Notes: generated by a model from the letters alone, not told the origin. 64,000 bases of DNA from CAZEBW01 sp964510205 (GCA_964510205.1 CAZEBW010000004.1:28484-92483); one strand, 5' to 3'; counted from the stretch's first letter, positions 52,957 to 62,683 are shown. Translations and numbers: made by a program.

Positions 52957-53944
52957 TTTGTGCTCTCCTTTCCTCAGCAAAAAACCCCCAATACCACTTC
53001 AGAGTCTCCTGCAGGCCCGTCTCCAGCGTCCACTGCGGCTCCCAGCCCAGCAGTTGCCTGGCTTTTGTACTGTCAAGATACTGATGGCGTATCTCGTGAG
53101 GGGCCTCGTTTAGAATAACGGGCTCCAGGTCTGGGCGGCCGGCTACCTGCAGGATGGCCTCGATCACCTCCAGCACGGTCTTGGGGTCGTTGAGGCCGAA
53201 GTTGAACGCCTGGCCCTGGATGGACGGATGGTCCAGGCGCTCGGCCAGCAGGATGTATGCACTTACGATGTCCTCGACATAAAGATAATCGCGCGTCGGC
53301 GTGCCGTCGCTGCGCACGATGGGGCGTTCGCCCCGCAGCACCGAGCGGATGGTGCCCGGTACTACCCGATCCCAGTGCAGGTCGCCGCCGCCGTAGATGT
53401 TCCCGCAGCGGGTGATGCCCAGCGGCAGGCCGTAGGTCTCGGCGTAGGCCAGGGCGATGAGATCGGCGCAGGACTTGGAGACGTCGTAGGGATGCCGCCC
53501 CTGCAGCGGCGCGTCCTCGCTGTAGGGCAGGTTCTCGTGCTCGCCGTAGGCCTTGTCGCTGGAGGCGATCACCAAGCGCGTCAGGGTGGGGCAGCGGCGG
53601 GCGGCCTCCAGTAGAATCCACGTGCCCCTGATGTTGGTCTCGAAGGTGGACAAGGGAGCGCGGTTGGCCACGGTGACCAGCGCCTGCGCCGCCAGGTGGA
53701 AGCAGGTGTCCACCTCGTATTCGTTGAACACCCGCTCCATCAGGGCGTAATCGCTCACCGAGCCGCGCACGCGGACGATGCGCTGGTCGTAGCCTGAACG
53801 GACGAGCTGCGACCGCGGGTCCTGGTCGTAGATCAGCCCCACCACGTTAGCCCCTCGATCCACCAGGGCCATCGTCAGCCATGACCCCAGAATGCCAGTG
53901 CAGCCTGTGACGAATACACTTCTATCTTGCCACTGGAACCGCAT
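52949..53944 (-). CDS. rfbG: CDP-glucose 4,6-dehydratase
   Basis: 331 residues, extended SDR. VTGCTGILGSWLTMALVDRG near 12-31 (NAD site), CFHLAAQALVTVANRAP, SSDKAYG, HPYDVSKSCADL (Tyr/Lys pair) and RCGNIYGGGDLHWDRVVP are characteristic of RfbG. It makes CDP-4-keto-6-deoxyglucose, the substrate of the RfbH-type enzyme. It ends 8 bases inside the antitoxin gene. Confidence 0.93.
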   Translation of the reverse strand: MRFQWQDRSVFVTGCTGILGSWLTMALVDRGANVVGLIYDQDPRSQLVRSGYDQRIVRVRGSVSDYALMERVFNEYEVDTCFHLAAQALVTVANRAPLSTFETNIRGTWILLEAARRCPTLTRLVIASSDKAYGEHENLPYSEDAPLQGRHPYDVSKSCADLIALAYAETYGLPLGITRCGNIYGGGDLHWDRVVPGTIRSVLRGERPIVRSDGTPTRDYLYVEDIVSAYILLAERLDHPSIQGQAFNFGLNDPKTVLEVIEAILQVAGRPDLEPVILNEAPHEIRHQYLDSTKARQLLGWEPQWTLETGLQETLKWYWGFFAEERRAQNG

Positions 53945-53947
53945 TCT

Positions 53948-53985
53948 CCCCTGCTCCCTAGTCCCTACTCCCTACTCCCTTGTCC
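53948..53985. repeat. Heptad array, TCCCTAC words
   Basis: TCCCTAG, TCCCTAC, TCCCTAC, TCCCTTG between rfbG and rfbF; it runs to the last codons of rfbF (GQGSRE). Confidence 0.7.
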
Positions 53986-54825
53986 TTCCCAAATCCTCCA
54001 CGGCGCTTCACCCGAGGCCCACAGCTCGTTCAGGATGCGCAGATCCGTGCGCGTGTCCATGCATTGCCAGAAGCCGTCGTGCCGATAGACGGCCAGTTGT
54101 CCGTCGGCGGCCAGTTGTTCTAGCGGCTCCTTTTCCAGGACGCTGTTCTCGTCCAGATAGTCGAACACTTCCCGGTTGAAGACGAAGAAGCCGCCGCTGA
54201 CCAGTCCGTTCACCTGCGGCTTCTCTTTGAAAGCGGTGACCAGGCCGCGGCCATCGCTCTGCACCACCCCGAAGCGGGAGAAGGGATGGACGCCGGTCAC
54301 GGTGGCGACTTTGCCCATCTCCCGATGAAACTCCAGCAGGGCGGCGATGTCAATGTTGGCCACGCCATCGCCGTAGCTGGCGAAAAAGACGTCTTCCTCG
54401 ATATATCTCTCGATGCGCTTGATGCGGCCGCCGGTGTTGGTCTCCAGGCCGGTGTCGGCCAGAGTGACGGTGAAGTCTTCCTCATTGTGACGGTCGTGGA
54501 AGCTTAGCTTCTGCTTAGCCCCCAGGGTGATGGTGAAGTCCCTGGTCATGCACTCGTAGTCCAGAAAGTAGCGCTTGATCATCTCGCCCTTGTAGCCCAG
54601 GCAGAGCACGAAGTCCTTGTAGCCGTAGTGGGCGTAGATTTTCATGATGTGCCAGAGAATGGGTTGGCCGCCGATGGGCACCAGCGGCTTGGGCCGAAAC
54701 TCCGTCTCGTGCTCCATGCGGGTGCCCCTCCCGCCACAGAGGATGACGACCTTCTTGGGATGTAACCGTTTACCCCCTCCCCCTCGCAGGGGGAGGGTTG
54801 GGGTGGGGGTGGAACTAAGTGCCAT
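53965..54825 (-). CDS. rfbF: Glucose-1-phosphate cytidylyltransferase
   Basis: 286 residues. The nucleotidyltransferase signature VVILCGGRGTRMEHETEFRPKP starts at residue 26, and LVPIGGQPILWHIMKIYAHYG and SYGDGVANID follow. It makes CDP-glucose from CTP and glucose 1-phosphate. No start codon exists between the repeat-derived N-terminus (STPTPTLPLRGGGG, from 54772-54814) and the core, so translation must begin at ATG 54825 inside the previous gene's stop region. The repeat thus supplies the first ~20 residues. Confidence 0.93.
   Translation of the reverse strand: MALSSTPTPTLPLRGGGGKRLHPKKVVILCGGRGTRMEHETEFRPKPLVPIGGQPILWHIMKIYAHYGYKDFVLCLGYKGEMIKRYFLDYECMTRDFTITLGAKQKLSFHDRHNEEDFTVTLADTGLETNTGGRIKRIERYIEEDVFFASYGDGVANIDIAALLEFHREMGKVATVTGVHPFSRFGVVQSDGRGLVTAFKEKPQVNGLVSGGFFVFNREVFDYLDENSVLEKEPLEQLAADGQLAVYRHDGFWQCMDTRTDLRILNELWASGEAPWRIWEGQGSRE
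54772..54814. repeat. G/C-rich hairpin repeat encoding the RfbF N-terminus
   Basis: CCCCTCCCCCT and AGGGGGAGGG pair, followed by TTGGGGTGGGGG. Related to the element at 11938-12020. Confidence 0.65.
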
Positions 54826-55855
54826 ATCTCTCCCTCATCGTTTCCGAGACTCCCACTGTCAGCTCGAAGGCGCGCTTCGCTGCTTCTTCTGAGATGGTAC
54901 GCAGACCACAGGAGGGGGTGATGAGTGAGGCGTGGATGAGATCGTCGAAGCGGATGCCTTTCCTCACCAAAAGGTCCATCGCCTCGTGCAGCCGCGCCAC
55001 CAGGCTCTCCACCGTCTCATTCAGGAGGGCCTTTTCATCGTCGGCGGGGACGATGCCCCAGGCGATGACGCCCCCGCGCTCCAAGAAGGCACTCACCTCC
55101 TCGGCGTACAGGGAAAAGGCTTGGGCATAATTGTAGGTGTCGAAGCTGATGATCTCGGCCGAGGTGGACAGCAGCAGCGACCAGTCGGTGTTGCCGCAGC
55201 AGTGGGTGCCTTTTAGCCCTGCGATGCCAGCGAAAACCTCCTCCAGGAGAGTGACCACCTGGTCTCTGTTCAGGGAGATGTGGGCCGAGCCGAACGCGCT
55301 CATGTAGGGCTCGTCAACGAAAACGATCGTGGTCGGCGCCAACTTGGCCAGCTCCTGTTCCTGCCAGGCGGCCTTGAGGCGTAAATGCTTGGCCAGGGCG
55401 TCGGCCAGGATGTCGTCGTAGAGTATCGGGCGGCGGTTCTGATCCACCACGGTAAGCCCCCAACTGATGGGGCCTGTGACCTGTCCCTTCACCGCCAATG
55501 GCTGGCTGTCGGCGGCCGACACTGCCTGGGGGAATGCTGCCAGGCCGGCTGCGTAGTCGGGCGGGAGAGATCCATAGCTCAGATCATTCTGCAGATAGGC
55601 CAGATAGAGCTGCTCCAGCGCGGGGTCCAGGTCTTTCGTCCGATCCACGTAGATGCGCCCATCCCCAACGACCACGCCGGGGAAGCCCTCGCTGAACTGA
55701 ACGTACATGTTCTCCAGAAAATTGCGCTTGGGCAGTTGTGGCCAGGCGGGGATTTGGGGAAAATGATCCAATACCAGCTCGCAGGCGGGTTGCGGATCGG
55801 TGTGGGGAAGGCTGCCCACGTGCATGGGCAGCAGGTCTGGCTCAAATGACTTCAT
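54815..55855 (-). CDS. MetE-like cobalamin-independent methionine synthase family protein
   Basis: 346 residues, only the C-terminal barrel of MetE. Zinc ligands appear present: GTHCCGNTDW near 215 (His and Cys) and TPSCGLRT near 324 (last Cys); VFVDEPYMSAFG near 180 matches the homocysteine/folate region. The folate-binding N-terminal half of E. coli-type MetE is missing, as in archaeal core MetE proteins, which use other methyl donors. Between mtnA and rfbF it fits methionine recycling. Confidence 0.78.
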   Translation of the reverse strand: MKSFEPDLLPMHVGSLPHTDPQPACELVLDHFPQIPAWPQLPKRNFLENMYVQFSEGFPGVVVGDGRIYVDRTKDLDPALEQLYLAYLQNDLSYGSLPPDYAAGLAAFPQAVSAADSQPLAVKGQVTGPISWGLTVVDQNRRPILYDDILADALAKHLRLKAAWQEQELAKLAPTTIVFVDEPYMSAFGSAHISLNRDQVVTLLEEVFAGIAGLKGTHCCGNTDWSLLLSTSAEIISFDTYNYAQAFSLYAEEVSAFLERGGVIAWGIVPADDEKALLNETVESLVARLHEAMDLLVRKGIRFDDLIHASLITPSCGLRTISEEAAKRAFELTVGVSETMRERYGT

Positions 55856-55933
55856 CAGATATTCCTTCAGTGCGTTGAGAAATGGACTGCCGACAGGCTC
55901 AGGATGATTTCTCGCTGGACACCAGTCGGGCAG

Positions 55934-57058
<1,125 letters not shown>

Positions 57059-57166
57059 GGCAACCTCCCTTATACAACAAAAAATCTCTCTGATGAGAGA
57101 GAATAGCGATAGCCTCTCATCTTCCAGAACGCCGCAGCAGCGCTCTGCCGGAATTGGCACCTCGTC

Positions 57167-57250
57167 TGGAAGTTGGAGGTTGGAAATTGGAAGTTGGAGA
57201 ACGGGAGCTTCTTAGTATCCAACCTCCAATATCCAATATCTAATCTCCAA
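57167..57250. repeat. Inverted heptad arrays in the mtnA leader
   Basis: GGAAGTT/GGAGGTT words, then converging ATCCAAC/CTCCAAT/ATCTAAT words. The two arms can pair into a long imperfect hairpin. The 57059-57485 gene-free stretch otherwise holds two promoters and one hairpin. Confidence 0.75.
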
Positions 57251-57330
57251 ACCGGTTGCCGGGGTTTCGCAGGGCCGGTCCCTCCACCCCTCTGGATAAG
57301 AGTGTCCAGTCTGTCCAGTTGTTGGGGGTT

Positions 57331-57359
57331 ATAGTATCACATCTGAGGTATTTTGTCAA
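57331..57359 (-). promoter_or_regulatory. Sigma-70-type promoter of the mtnA/CDP-sugar operon
   Basis: On the minus strand TTGACA (57359-57354), 17 bp, TACTAT (57336-57331). Confidence 0.75.
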
Positions 57360-57365
57360 ACCGCG

Positions 57366-57400
57366 AAGGCCACGAAACTTGTCGCAAGCTTCGTGGCCTT
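57366..57400. terminator. Strong hairpin between divergent promoters
   Basis: AAGGCCACGAA and TTCGTGGCCTT with inner TTG/CAA pairing; no T run. It lies between two divergent promoters, so it is more likely an operator-like palindrome or an insulator than a working terminator. Confidence 0.45.
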
Positions 57401-57425
57401 GCGGAAGGGCCGCTGGCTTTCGTAT

Positions 57426-57454
57426 TTGACCTTTTTGAAAGCGAATGGTACAAT
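57426..57454 (+). promoter_or_regulatory. Sigma-70-type promoter for the small gene at 57486
   Basis: TTGACC (57426-57431), 17 bp, TACAAT (57449-57454). Confidence 0.75.
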
Positions 57455-57485
57455 TCACCTGCAACATAGCCTGGAAAAGGAGAAG

Positions 57486-57746
57486 ATGATGTCTGAAGTT
57501 GCCTTGCGCACGCTCCCACCTAACGTTCCTCGTGAGACACTGCCCTCGTTGCTGGCCGACGTGCGCAACCGGGAAGCGGTTCTGCAAGCGATGATTCGGC
57601 GCTTTGAGCGACGCTACGGTGATTCCCTGGAAGCGCTAGAAGCTCGCCTGGCCCGGAGTGAAGGTCGGGAACATCCCGACTGGGAAGATTCCATAGAATG
57701 GCGTAACGCCGTAGAGACCCTGCAACGCGCCCGGGTCATGCGTTAG
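57486..57746 (+). CDS. Small antitoxin-like protein, no partner seen
   Basis: Start chosen at ATG 57486 behind AAAAGGAGAAG; 86 residues. The sequence is helical and charged, with RRFERRYGDSLEALEARL followed by EHPDWEDSIEWRNAVETLQR. This pattern is familiar from small proteins that precede putative toxins in Chloroflexota and cyanobacteria, but no toxin gene follows within the 100 bp before the next gene. Function not assigned. Confidence 0.6.
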   Translation: MMSEVALRTLPPNVPRETLPSLLADVRNREAVLQAMIRRFERRYGDSLEALEARLARSEGREHPDWEDSIEWRNAVETLQRARVMR

Positions 57747-57843
57747 CTATTCAACAACTCCCTGCTCTGTATGATCTTCCCCCTTGTGGCTCCTCTAGTT
57801 CCTCCAGTTGACAATCCTCACCAATGCAGGCATAATTAAGGGT

Positions 57844-60402
57844 ATGGATTGGAGAGCAAGAGTCTGCAAGATTATGGTGGTTTCAGTTGCGTTGGCTTTC
57901 ACAGCCGTTGGCTGCCGGAGACCGGCCAGCACGCCGCCTTCTACAGCGACATCGGCCCCCATAGCCACGCCCACCTCCACATTTACATCTACTCTCACGC
58001 CCACCCGCACGCCCACCCGCACGCCTCTACCTACTTCTAGTCCTACACATACATCTACGCCCACTTCGACCCGCACTCCTACGCCTACGCACACTCCTAC
58101 CCCGACACTCACTCCGACCCCTACACTCACCCCAACCCCTACACTCACCCCAACCCCCACGCCTCTCCCCGCCGAACGTCTCGAGGCCGGGCGTCTGTAT
58201 CAGAAGAATGGCGACTACGCGCGGGCCGTCGCTGAATACCAGGCCCTGCTGTCTAACGAGCCTACGGAGGAGCAGGCCAGGGAGGCCAGCTTTCTGTTGG
58301 CCGAAAGTCACTTTCTGGATGAGGGCTATCAATTGGCTGTGGAAGCTCTGGAGGATTTCCGTCGGGATTATCCTGGCGATGAGCGCGGGGTTCAGGCCCT
58401 CTTTCTCATAGCCAGAAGCCATGAGCGCATGGGCGATTGTGAGGCGGCCATCGAAGCCTACCGTCAGTACCTGGCTGAGAAGGACGTCATCGCCGATTAC
58501 GTGCATGAGCTCATCGGCGACTGCTACGTGACGCTGGGAGACTATGCCCAAGCTGTGGTGGCCTATCGGGAAGCCCTCCAGGAATCTCCAGTTGCTGAGC
58601 GGGAAATCCAGCTCATGGAGGAAGTAGCCGACGCCTATTCAACCTCGGCCCAGTATGCGGCGTCCATCACTTGGTACAAGGCGCTTCTCAGAAAAGCGGA
58701 GAAGGACGACCAGCGGGCCAGGTTCGAGTACCTGATCGGCCAGGCCCATCTGGAGTGGGGGAAGGCAGAGGAAGCCTACGAACATTTCTTGGAAGCGGTG
58801 AACCGGTATCCCAAAGCGTGGTATGCCTATCAGTCGCTGGTGGAGTTAGTGGAGGCTGGCTTTGAGGTGGATGACTACCAGCGGGGGCTGGTGGATTACT
58901 ACGCCGGCGCTTATTGGCCCGCTATCCGAGCCTTCGAGCGCTACATCGAGAGCACGCCGGATCACACGGGCGATGCTTACTACTACATGGGTTTTGCTTA
59001 CCTGGCGGTAGGTTCTTATGAATCAGCCATGAGCGCGTTTGACGTTCTCATCGAATCTTATCCCCAGAGCGAGTATTTTGGCTACGTCTGGCTGGGGAAG
59101 GCCCAGGCTTTCGCTAACCAAGGCCGACCTGACGAGGCGCTGAGCACCTACCGGGAGTTTGCGCGGCTTTACCCCGGCCACGAGCTAGCAGAGGAGGCTC
59201 TGTGGCGGGCAGCTTCTCTCTCCGAGGAGGATAAGGATTACGACGAAGCAGCGCACGCTTACCTGGATTTGCAGGACAGGTACCCCCAGGGAAAGTACGC
59301 GGCAGCGGCCCTCTTGCAGGCGGGGCTGTGCTACTACCGGCTGGATGAAGGCGAGAAAGCCGTTGAAGCCTGGCAGGAATTGCTGGATACCTATGAGGAA
59401 TCCGACCTGTACACTCGAACGCTTTTCTGGGTGGGAAAGGTGCTGCTCAAGCTGGGTAAAGCGGGAGAAGCTCGTACCTACTTAGAGAAGGCGGCGTCTG
59501 TGGACTCGGAAGGGTACTATGGTCTGCGGGCCAGAGACTTGAGCCAGCCAACTTCGCTCGGCCTGGATCGCCAGATCCAGGCCATTGACGAGAAAGCCGA
59601 GCGAGAGGAGGCCGAGGCCTGGCTGGCTACCTGGGTGGAGGGCGATGGTGTTCTGGGCAGCTCGAGTTCGGCGCTGGAGGAGGACTTGCGCTTCCAGCGG
59701 GGTGAGGAGCTGCTGGCGGTAGGCTTGTTTGAGGAAACGGGAGCAGAATTGGATGCCTTGCGGAAAGAGTCAATCACTGATCCTTTGACCCTCTATCAGC
59801 TTGCTTTAGCCTTCCGCGAACGAGGTCTGTATCGTCTGTCCATCCTCTGCGCCAAGAGGCTGGTCATGCTATCCCCTGCCGAGACACTCAGCCAGGCGCC
59901 GCGGTTTTTGCAGCGCCTGGTTTACCCTCTCTACTTCGGCGACCTGGTGCTGGCCGAGGCGCGGGCCAACGACCTGGACCCCTTGCTGCTCTTTGCGCTG
60001 ATCTACCAGGAGAGCCTGTTTGAAGGATGGGCCACCTCTTCGGCCAGGGCGCAGGGGCTAACTCAGGTCATCCCTCCCACTGGTGAGTGGATTGCCCTTC
60101 AGATGCGCTGGCCAGACTACCAGGCCGAACATCTCTATCGGCCCTATCTCAACGTCAAGTTCGGAGCCTGGTACCTGGCCCGGCAGCTCCAGGATTTCGA
60201 GGGCGACCTTTTCGCCGCGCTGGCGGCCTACAACGGCGGGCCTGGCAACGCCAAACGCTGGCTGGAGCTGGCAGGCGGCGGCGACCACGACCTCTTCGTG
60301 GAGAGTATCTCCAATGCTGAGAGCAGGCGCTACGTGGAAAAGGTCTACGAGCATTACGCCGTGTATCGGGAGCTTTATGGAGTCGTGAAACGTGGAACGT
60401 AA
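57844..60402 (+). CDS. Lipoprotein with TPR repeats and lytic transglycosylase (SLT) domain
   Basis: Start at ATG 57844 (MDWRARVCK), giving 852 residues. Signal peptide with lipobox FTAVGC (Cys24); Pro/Thr linker to about residue 110; then many TPR-like helical pairs (AVAEYQALLSNEP, AIEAYRQYL, DEALSTYREFARLYPG) to about 640. The SLT domain has LIYQESLFEGWATSSARAQGL (catalytic Glu) and AALAAYNGGPGNAKRWL. It should cut peptidoglycan glycan strands at the outer face of the membrane, like Slt70. A palindromic repeat (59545-59600) is read as TSLGLDRQIQAIDEKAE. C-terminal VVKRGT is from a heptad array. Confidence 0.88.
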   Translation: MDWRARVCKIMVVSVALAFTAVGCRRPASTPPSTATSAPIATPTSTFTSTLTPTRTPTRTPLPTSSPTHTSTPTSTRTPTPTHTPTPTLTPTPTLTPTPTLTPTPTPLPAERLEAGRLYQKNGDYARAVAEYQALLSNEPTEEQAREASFLLAESHFLDEGYQLAVEALEDFRRDYPGDERGVQALFLIARSHERMGDCEAAIEAYRQYLAEKDVIADYVHELIGDCYVTLGDYAQAVVAYREALQESPVAEREIQLMEEVADAYSTSAQYAASITWYKALLRKAEKDDQRARFEYLIGQAHLEWGKAEEAYEHFLEAVNRYPKAWYAYQSLVELVEAGFEVDDYQRGLVDYYAGAYWPAIRAFERYIESTPDHTGDAYYYMGFAYLAVGSYESAMSAFDVLIESYPQSEYFGYVWLGKAQAFANQGRPDEALSTYREFARLYPGHELAEEALWRAASLSEEDKDYDEAAHAYLDLQDRYPQGKYAAAALLQAGLCYYRLDEGEKAVEAWQELLDTYEESDLYTRTLFWVGKVLLKLGKAGEARTYLEKAASVDSEGYYGLRARDLSQPTSLGLDRQIQAIDEKAEREEAEAWLATWVEGDGVLGSSSSALEEDLRFQRGEELLAVGLFEETGAELDALRKESITDPLTLYQLALAFRERGLYRLSILCAKRLVMLSPAETLSQAPRFLQRLVYPLYFGDLVLAEARANDLDPLLLFALIYQESLFEGWATSSARAQGLTQVIPPTGEWIALQMRWPDYQAEHLYRPYLNVKFGAWYLARQLQDFEGDLFAALAAYNGGPGNAKRWLELAGGGDHDLFVESISNAESRRYVEKVYEHYAVYRELYGVVKRGT
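59545..59600. repeat. Palindromic element inside the lytic transglycosylase gene
   Basis: CGCTCGGC ... GGCCTGGATC-gcca-GATCCAGGCC ... GCCGAGCG. The inner hairpin is that of the cloverleaf-like family (12019, 51108). Confidence 0.6.
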
Positions 60403-60506
60403 GACGTAAAACGTGAAACGTGAAACGTGATGACCTTGCGCTGTAAATGCTTTACGTTTCACGCATCACGCTTCACGCATCACGCATCACGGTGTCACGA
60501 GATCAC
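60382..60506. repeat. Inverted heptad arrays between the SLT gene and mnmE
   Basis: CGTGAAA/CGTAAAA words, a short middle, then converging TTTCACG/CATCACG words. The left end gives the last codons of the SLT gene. Confidence 0.8.
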
Positions 60507-60532
60507 GTTCTGGTTTGGATGAGGGTACTGTT

Positions 60533-61915
60533 ATGTACAGCCTAGATGACACCATCGCCGCCATCTCCACCCCCATCGGCGAGGGCGGAATCGGCATCGT
60601 CAGGATGAGCGGTCCCGAGGCCCTAGCTATCTTGCAGAAGGTGTTCGTTAGGGGCAAAGGCAACTCGCGACCTACGACTTGCGACTTGCAGACTTATCAC
60701 TTGCACTACGGCCACATTGTTGACCCTGAGACCGCCGGGGTCATTGACGAGGTGCTAGTGTCCTACATGAAGGCGCCCCGCACCTACACCCGCCAGGACG
60801 TGGCCGAGATCAACTGCCACGGCGGCATCGCCCCCCTGCGCCGCATCCTGGAGCTGTGTCTGCGGGAGGGGGCGCGGCTGGCCTCCCCCGGCGAGTTCAC
60901 CCTGCGGGCCTTCGTCAATGGCCGCATAGACCTGGCCCAGGCCGAAGCGGTGCTGGACATCGTGCGAGCCAAGACCGAGGCCGGTCTCAGGGTGGCCGTG
61001 GGCCAGTTGGAGGGGCGTCTGTCCGACCAGGTGAGGGCGCTGCGCCGCCAGCTCGTGGACGTGTTGGCCTACCTGGAGGCGACGATTGATTTCGAGGAGC
61101 ACGAGATCCCAGAGCGGGACATTGCCCCCGATCTGGAAGCCGCGCGCCGGCAATTGGAGAAGCTGCTGGCCCACGCCGACCAAGGCATCATCTACCGGCA
61201 GGGAATCCGCACCGCCATCGTCGGCAAGCCCAACGTGGGCAAGTCGTCGCTGCTCAACGCCCTGTTGCGCACCAGCCGGGCCATCGTTACCCCCATCCCC
61301 GGCACCACCCGCGACACCCTGGAGGAGACCCTCAACCTGCAGGGCATCCCTCTGGTCTTGGTGGACACCGCCGGCATCGTGGCCGACACGGAGGACGTCA
61401 TCGAGAGACTGGGCATCGAGCGCAGCCGCAGTGCGCTTGCTCAGGCCGATCTGGCCCTGCTGGTCGTAGATGGGAGCGAACCCCTCACCGACGCCGACCG
61501 CCAGATCGCCGGCCTGGCCGCGGACAAGACCGCCATCCTGGTGATCAACAAGATAGACCTGCCTCGAGTGGTGGGTGGCTTTGATCTCTTGCCCGAAGCG
61601 CCGCGAGTAGAGATCTCAGCGCTGACGGGGGAGGGGTTAGAAGAACTGGAGGAAGCAATTGTAGAGGTGGTTTTCTCCGGCCAGGTGCTGGCTGCTGATG
61701 AGCCTCTGGTTTCCAGTCCTCGACATAAAAACATCTTGAAGCGGGCTTTGGATCACGTGGTCAGCGCTGGGGAGACGCACGTACGGGGGATGCCTGCCGA
61801 CTTCGTGGCCATTGATCTCACCTCGGCGGTGAATGCTTTGGGCGAGATCACGGGGGAGACAGTCACCGAGGACCTGTTGGAGGTCATCTTCAGCGAGTTT
61901 TGTGTGGGGAAGTGA
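60533..61915 (+). CDS. mnmE: tRNA modification GTPase MnmE
   Basis: Start set at ATG 60533 (MYSLDDTIAAIST), the conserved N-terminus; the frame extends upstream to a TTG. 460 residues: N-terminal folate-binding domain (GGIGIVRMSG), helical domain, and G domain with GKPNVGKSSLLNALL near 228, PGTTRDT, VDTAGI and NKIDLP. The C-terminal CVGK cysteine is present. With MnmG it modifies the wobble uridine of some tRNAs. A heptad array (60666-60706) is read in frame as SRPTTCDLQTYHLHYG near 46-60. Confidence 0.95.
   Translation: MYSLDDTIAAISTPIGEGGIGIVRMSGPEALAILQKVFVRGKGNSRPTTCDLQTYHLHYGHIVDPETAGVIDEVLVSYMKAPRTYTRQDVAEINCHGGIAPLRRILELCLREGARLASPGEFTLRAFVNGRIDLAQAEAVLDIVRAKTEAGLRVAVGQLEGRLSDQVRALRRQLVDVLAYLEATIDFEEHEIPERDIAPDLEAARRQLEKLLAHADQGIIYRQGIRTAIVGKPNVGKSSLLNALLRTSRAIVTPIPGTTRDTLEETLNLQGIPLVLVDTAGIVADTEDVIERLGIERSRSALAQADLALLVVDGSEPLTDADRQIAGLAADKTAILVINKIDLPRVVGGFDLLPEAPRVEISALTGEGLEELEEAIVEVVFSGQVLAADEPLVSSPRHKNILKRALDHVVSAGETHVRGMPADFVAIDLTSAVNALGEITGETVTEDLLEVIFSEFCVGK
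60666..60706. repeat. Heptad array inside mnmE
   Basis: CGCGACC, TACGACT, TGCGACT, TGCAGAC, TTATCAC words, read in frame in the N-terminal domain. Confidence 0.6.
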
Positions 61916-61995
61916 AAGACTGATTCCCTTTAGCCAGCCAGCATCGCCAACAAGCCACGCGCGTGCCGTTGTCCCGGGGGGGCGGAGCGGCAGGC

Positions 61996-62436
61996 TTACC
62001 TCACCATATGCTTCAGGGCGGGTGCAGGTGGGTACCTTCCCAAATCCATCAATTCCTGCCGTTCCAACAGGCGGTTGCTGTCGTTGAAACCCAAGATTCG
62101 GGCCGTGACCTCACCAATTGTCGTCAGCGGTTTGATGGCAATTCCATCGTGTTGAAAATGATCGGCCCAACGATCGGTACGTGGGTTAAAGAACCGACTG
62201 AACTCGCTTGTCTCCCACTCGATGGATCCGATATCACTACCCTTATGGCGATTGCAGAAGGCGCAGGCGTACGCCAGGTTTTCTACTGTAGTAGGTCCGC
62301 CGTGTTTCACGCTGATGATGTGATCTACTTGGCATCCGAAGTGCGTGTCGTCCTCGTGGATTAGGCAATACTCACAAAGATACTCAGCGCGCTTGGCAAC
62401 CCGCTTCCGAAGGTCTTGGCTGATATAGCTACTCAT
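61996..62436 (-). CDS. HNH endonuclease
   Basis: Start chosen at ATG 62436 (MSSYISQDLRKRV), overlapping the upstream gene by 8 bases; 146 residues. CEYCLIHEDD, QVDHIISVKHGGPTTVENLAYAC and FCNRHKGSDIGSI form the HNH fold with a CxxC pair on each side. A DNA or RNA nuclease of unknown target. Paired with the small gene upstream. Confidence 0.85.
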   Translation of the reverse strand: MSSYISQDLRKRVAKRAEYLCEYCLIHEDDTHFGCQVDHIISVKHGGPTTVENLAYACAFCNRHKGSDIGSIEWETSEFSRFFNPRTDRWADHFQHDGIAIKPLTTIGEVTARILGFNDSNRLLERQELMDLGRYPPAPALKHMVR

Positions 62437-62683
62437 GCGTGAGGTGTCGGCGCGCCCGCGCTTTTGCAAGCCGCATGAGATGTTCCAACTGCATGTAGTG
62501 GTCTAACTCCGATTTCTCGTCAGGATTCAGCCCCGTGGTTTTCTCTCGGTAGATCAAGTCTGCGACGCGCTGCTTTGTCGCCTCCGATGGCTGGAAGGCG
62601 ACAACCCCGCCTGGGCTTGTACCAGCGGCGATGAATTCGACTACTTCCTCGTATGCCCGCACGGTCTTTGCAGCTGTAGTCAT
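62429..62683 (-). CDS. Small helical partner of the HNH gene
   Basis: Start chosen at the second ATG, 62683 (MTTAAKTVRAYEE), because AAAAGGAG lies 7 nt before it; 84 residues. EFIAAGTSPGGVVAFQPSEATKQRVADLIYREKTTGLNPDEKSELDHYMQLEHLMRL-type sequence is a common small protein placed just before HNH genes in cyanobacteria and Chloroflexota. An inhibitor or antitoxin role is inferred from position only. Confidence 0.6.
   Translation of the reverse strand: MTTAAKTVRAYEEVVEFIAAGTSPGGVVAFQPSEATKQRVADLIYREKTTGLNPDEKSELDHYMQLEHLMRLAKARARRHLTHE

Noticed and set aside
57240..57587. 115-residue minus-strand frame across the divergent promoters
   Set aside because: It covers a heptad array, two promoters and the small plus-strand gene; no family resemblance.
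57795..58160. Val/Gly-rich minus-strand frame opposite the SLT lipoprotein linker
   Set aside because: Shadow of the Pro/Thr linker; no independent support.
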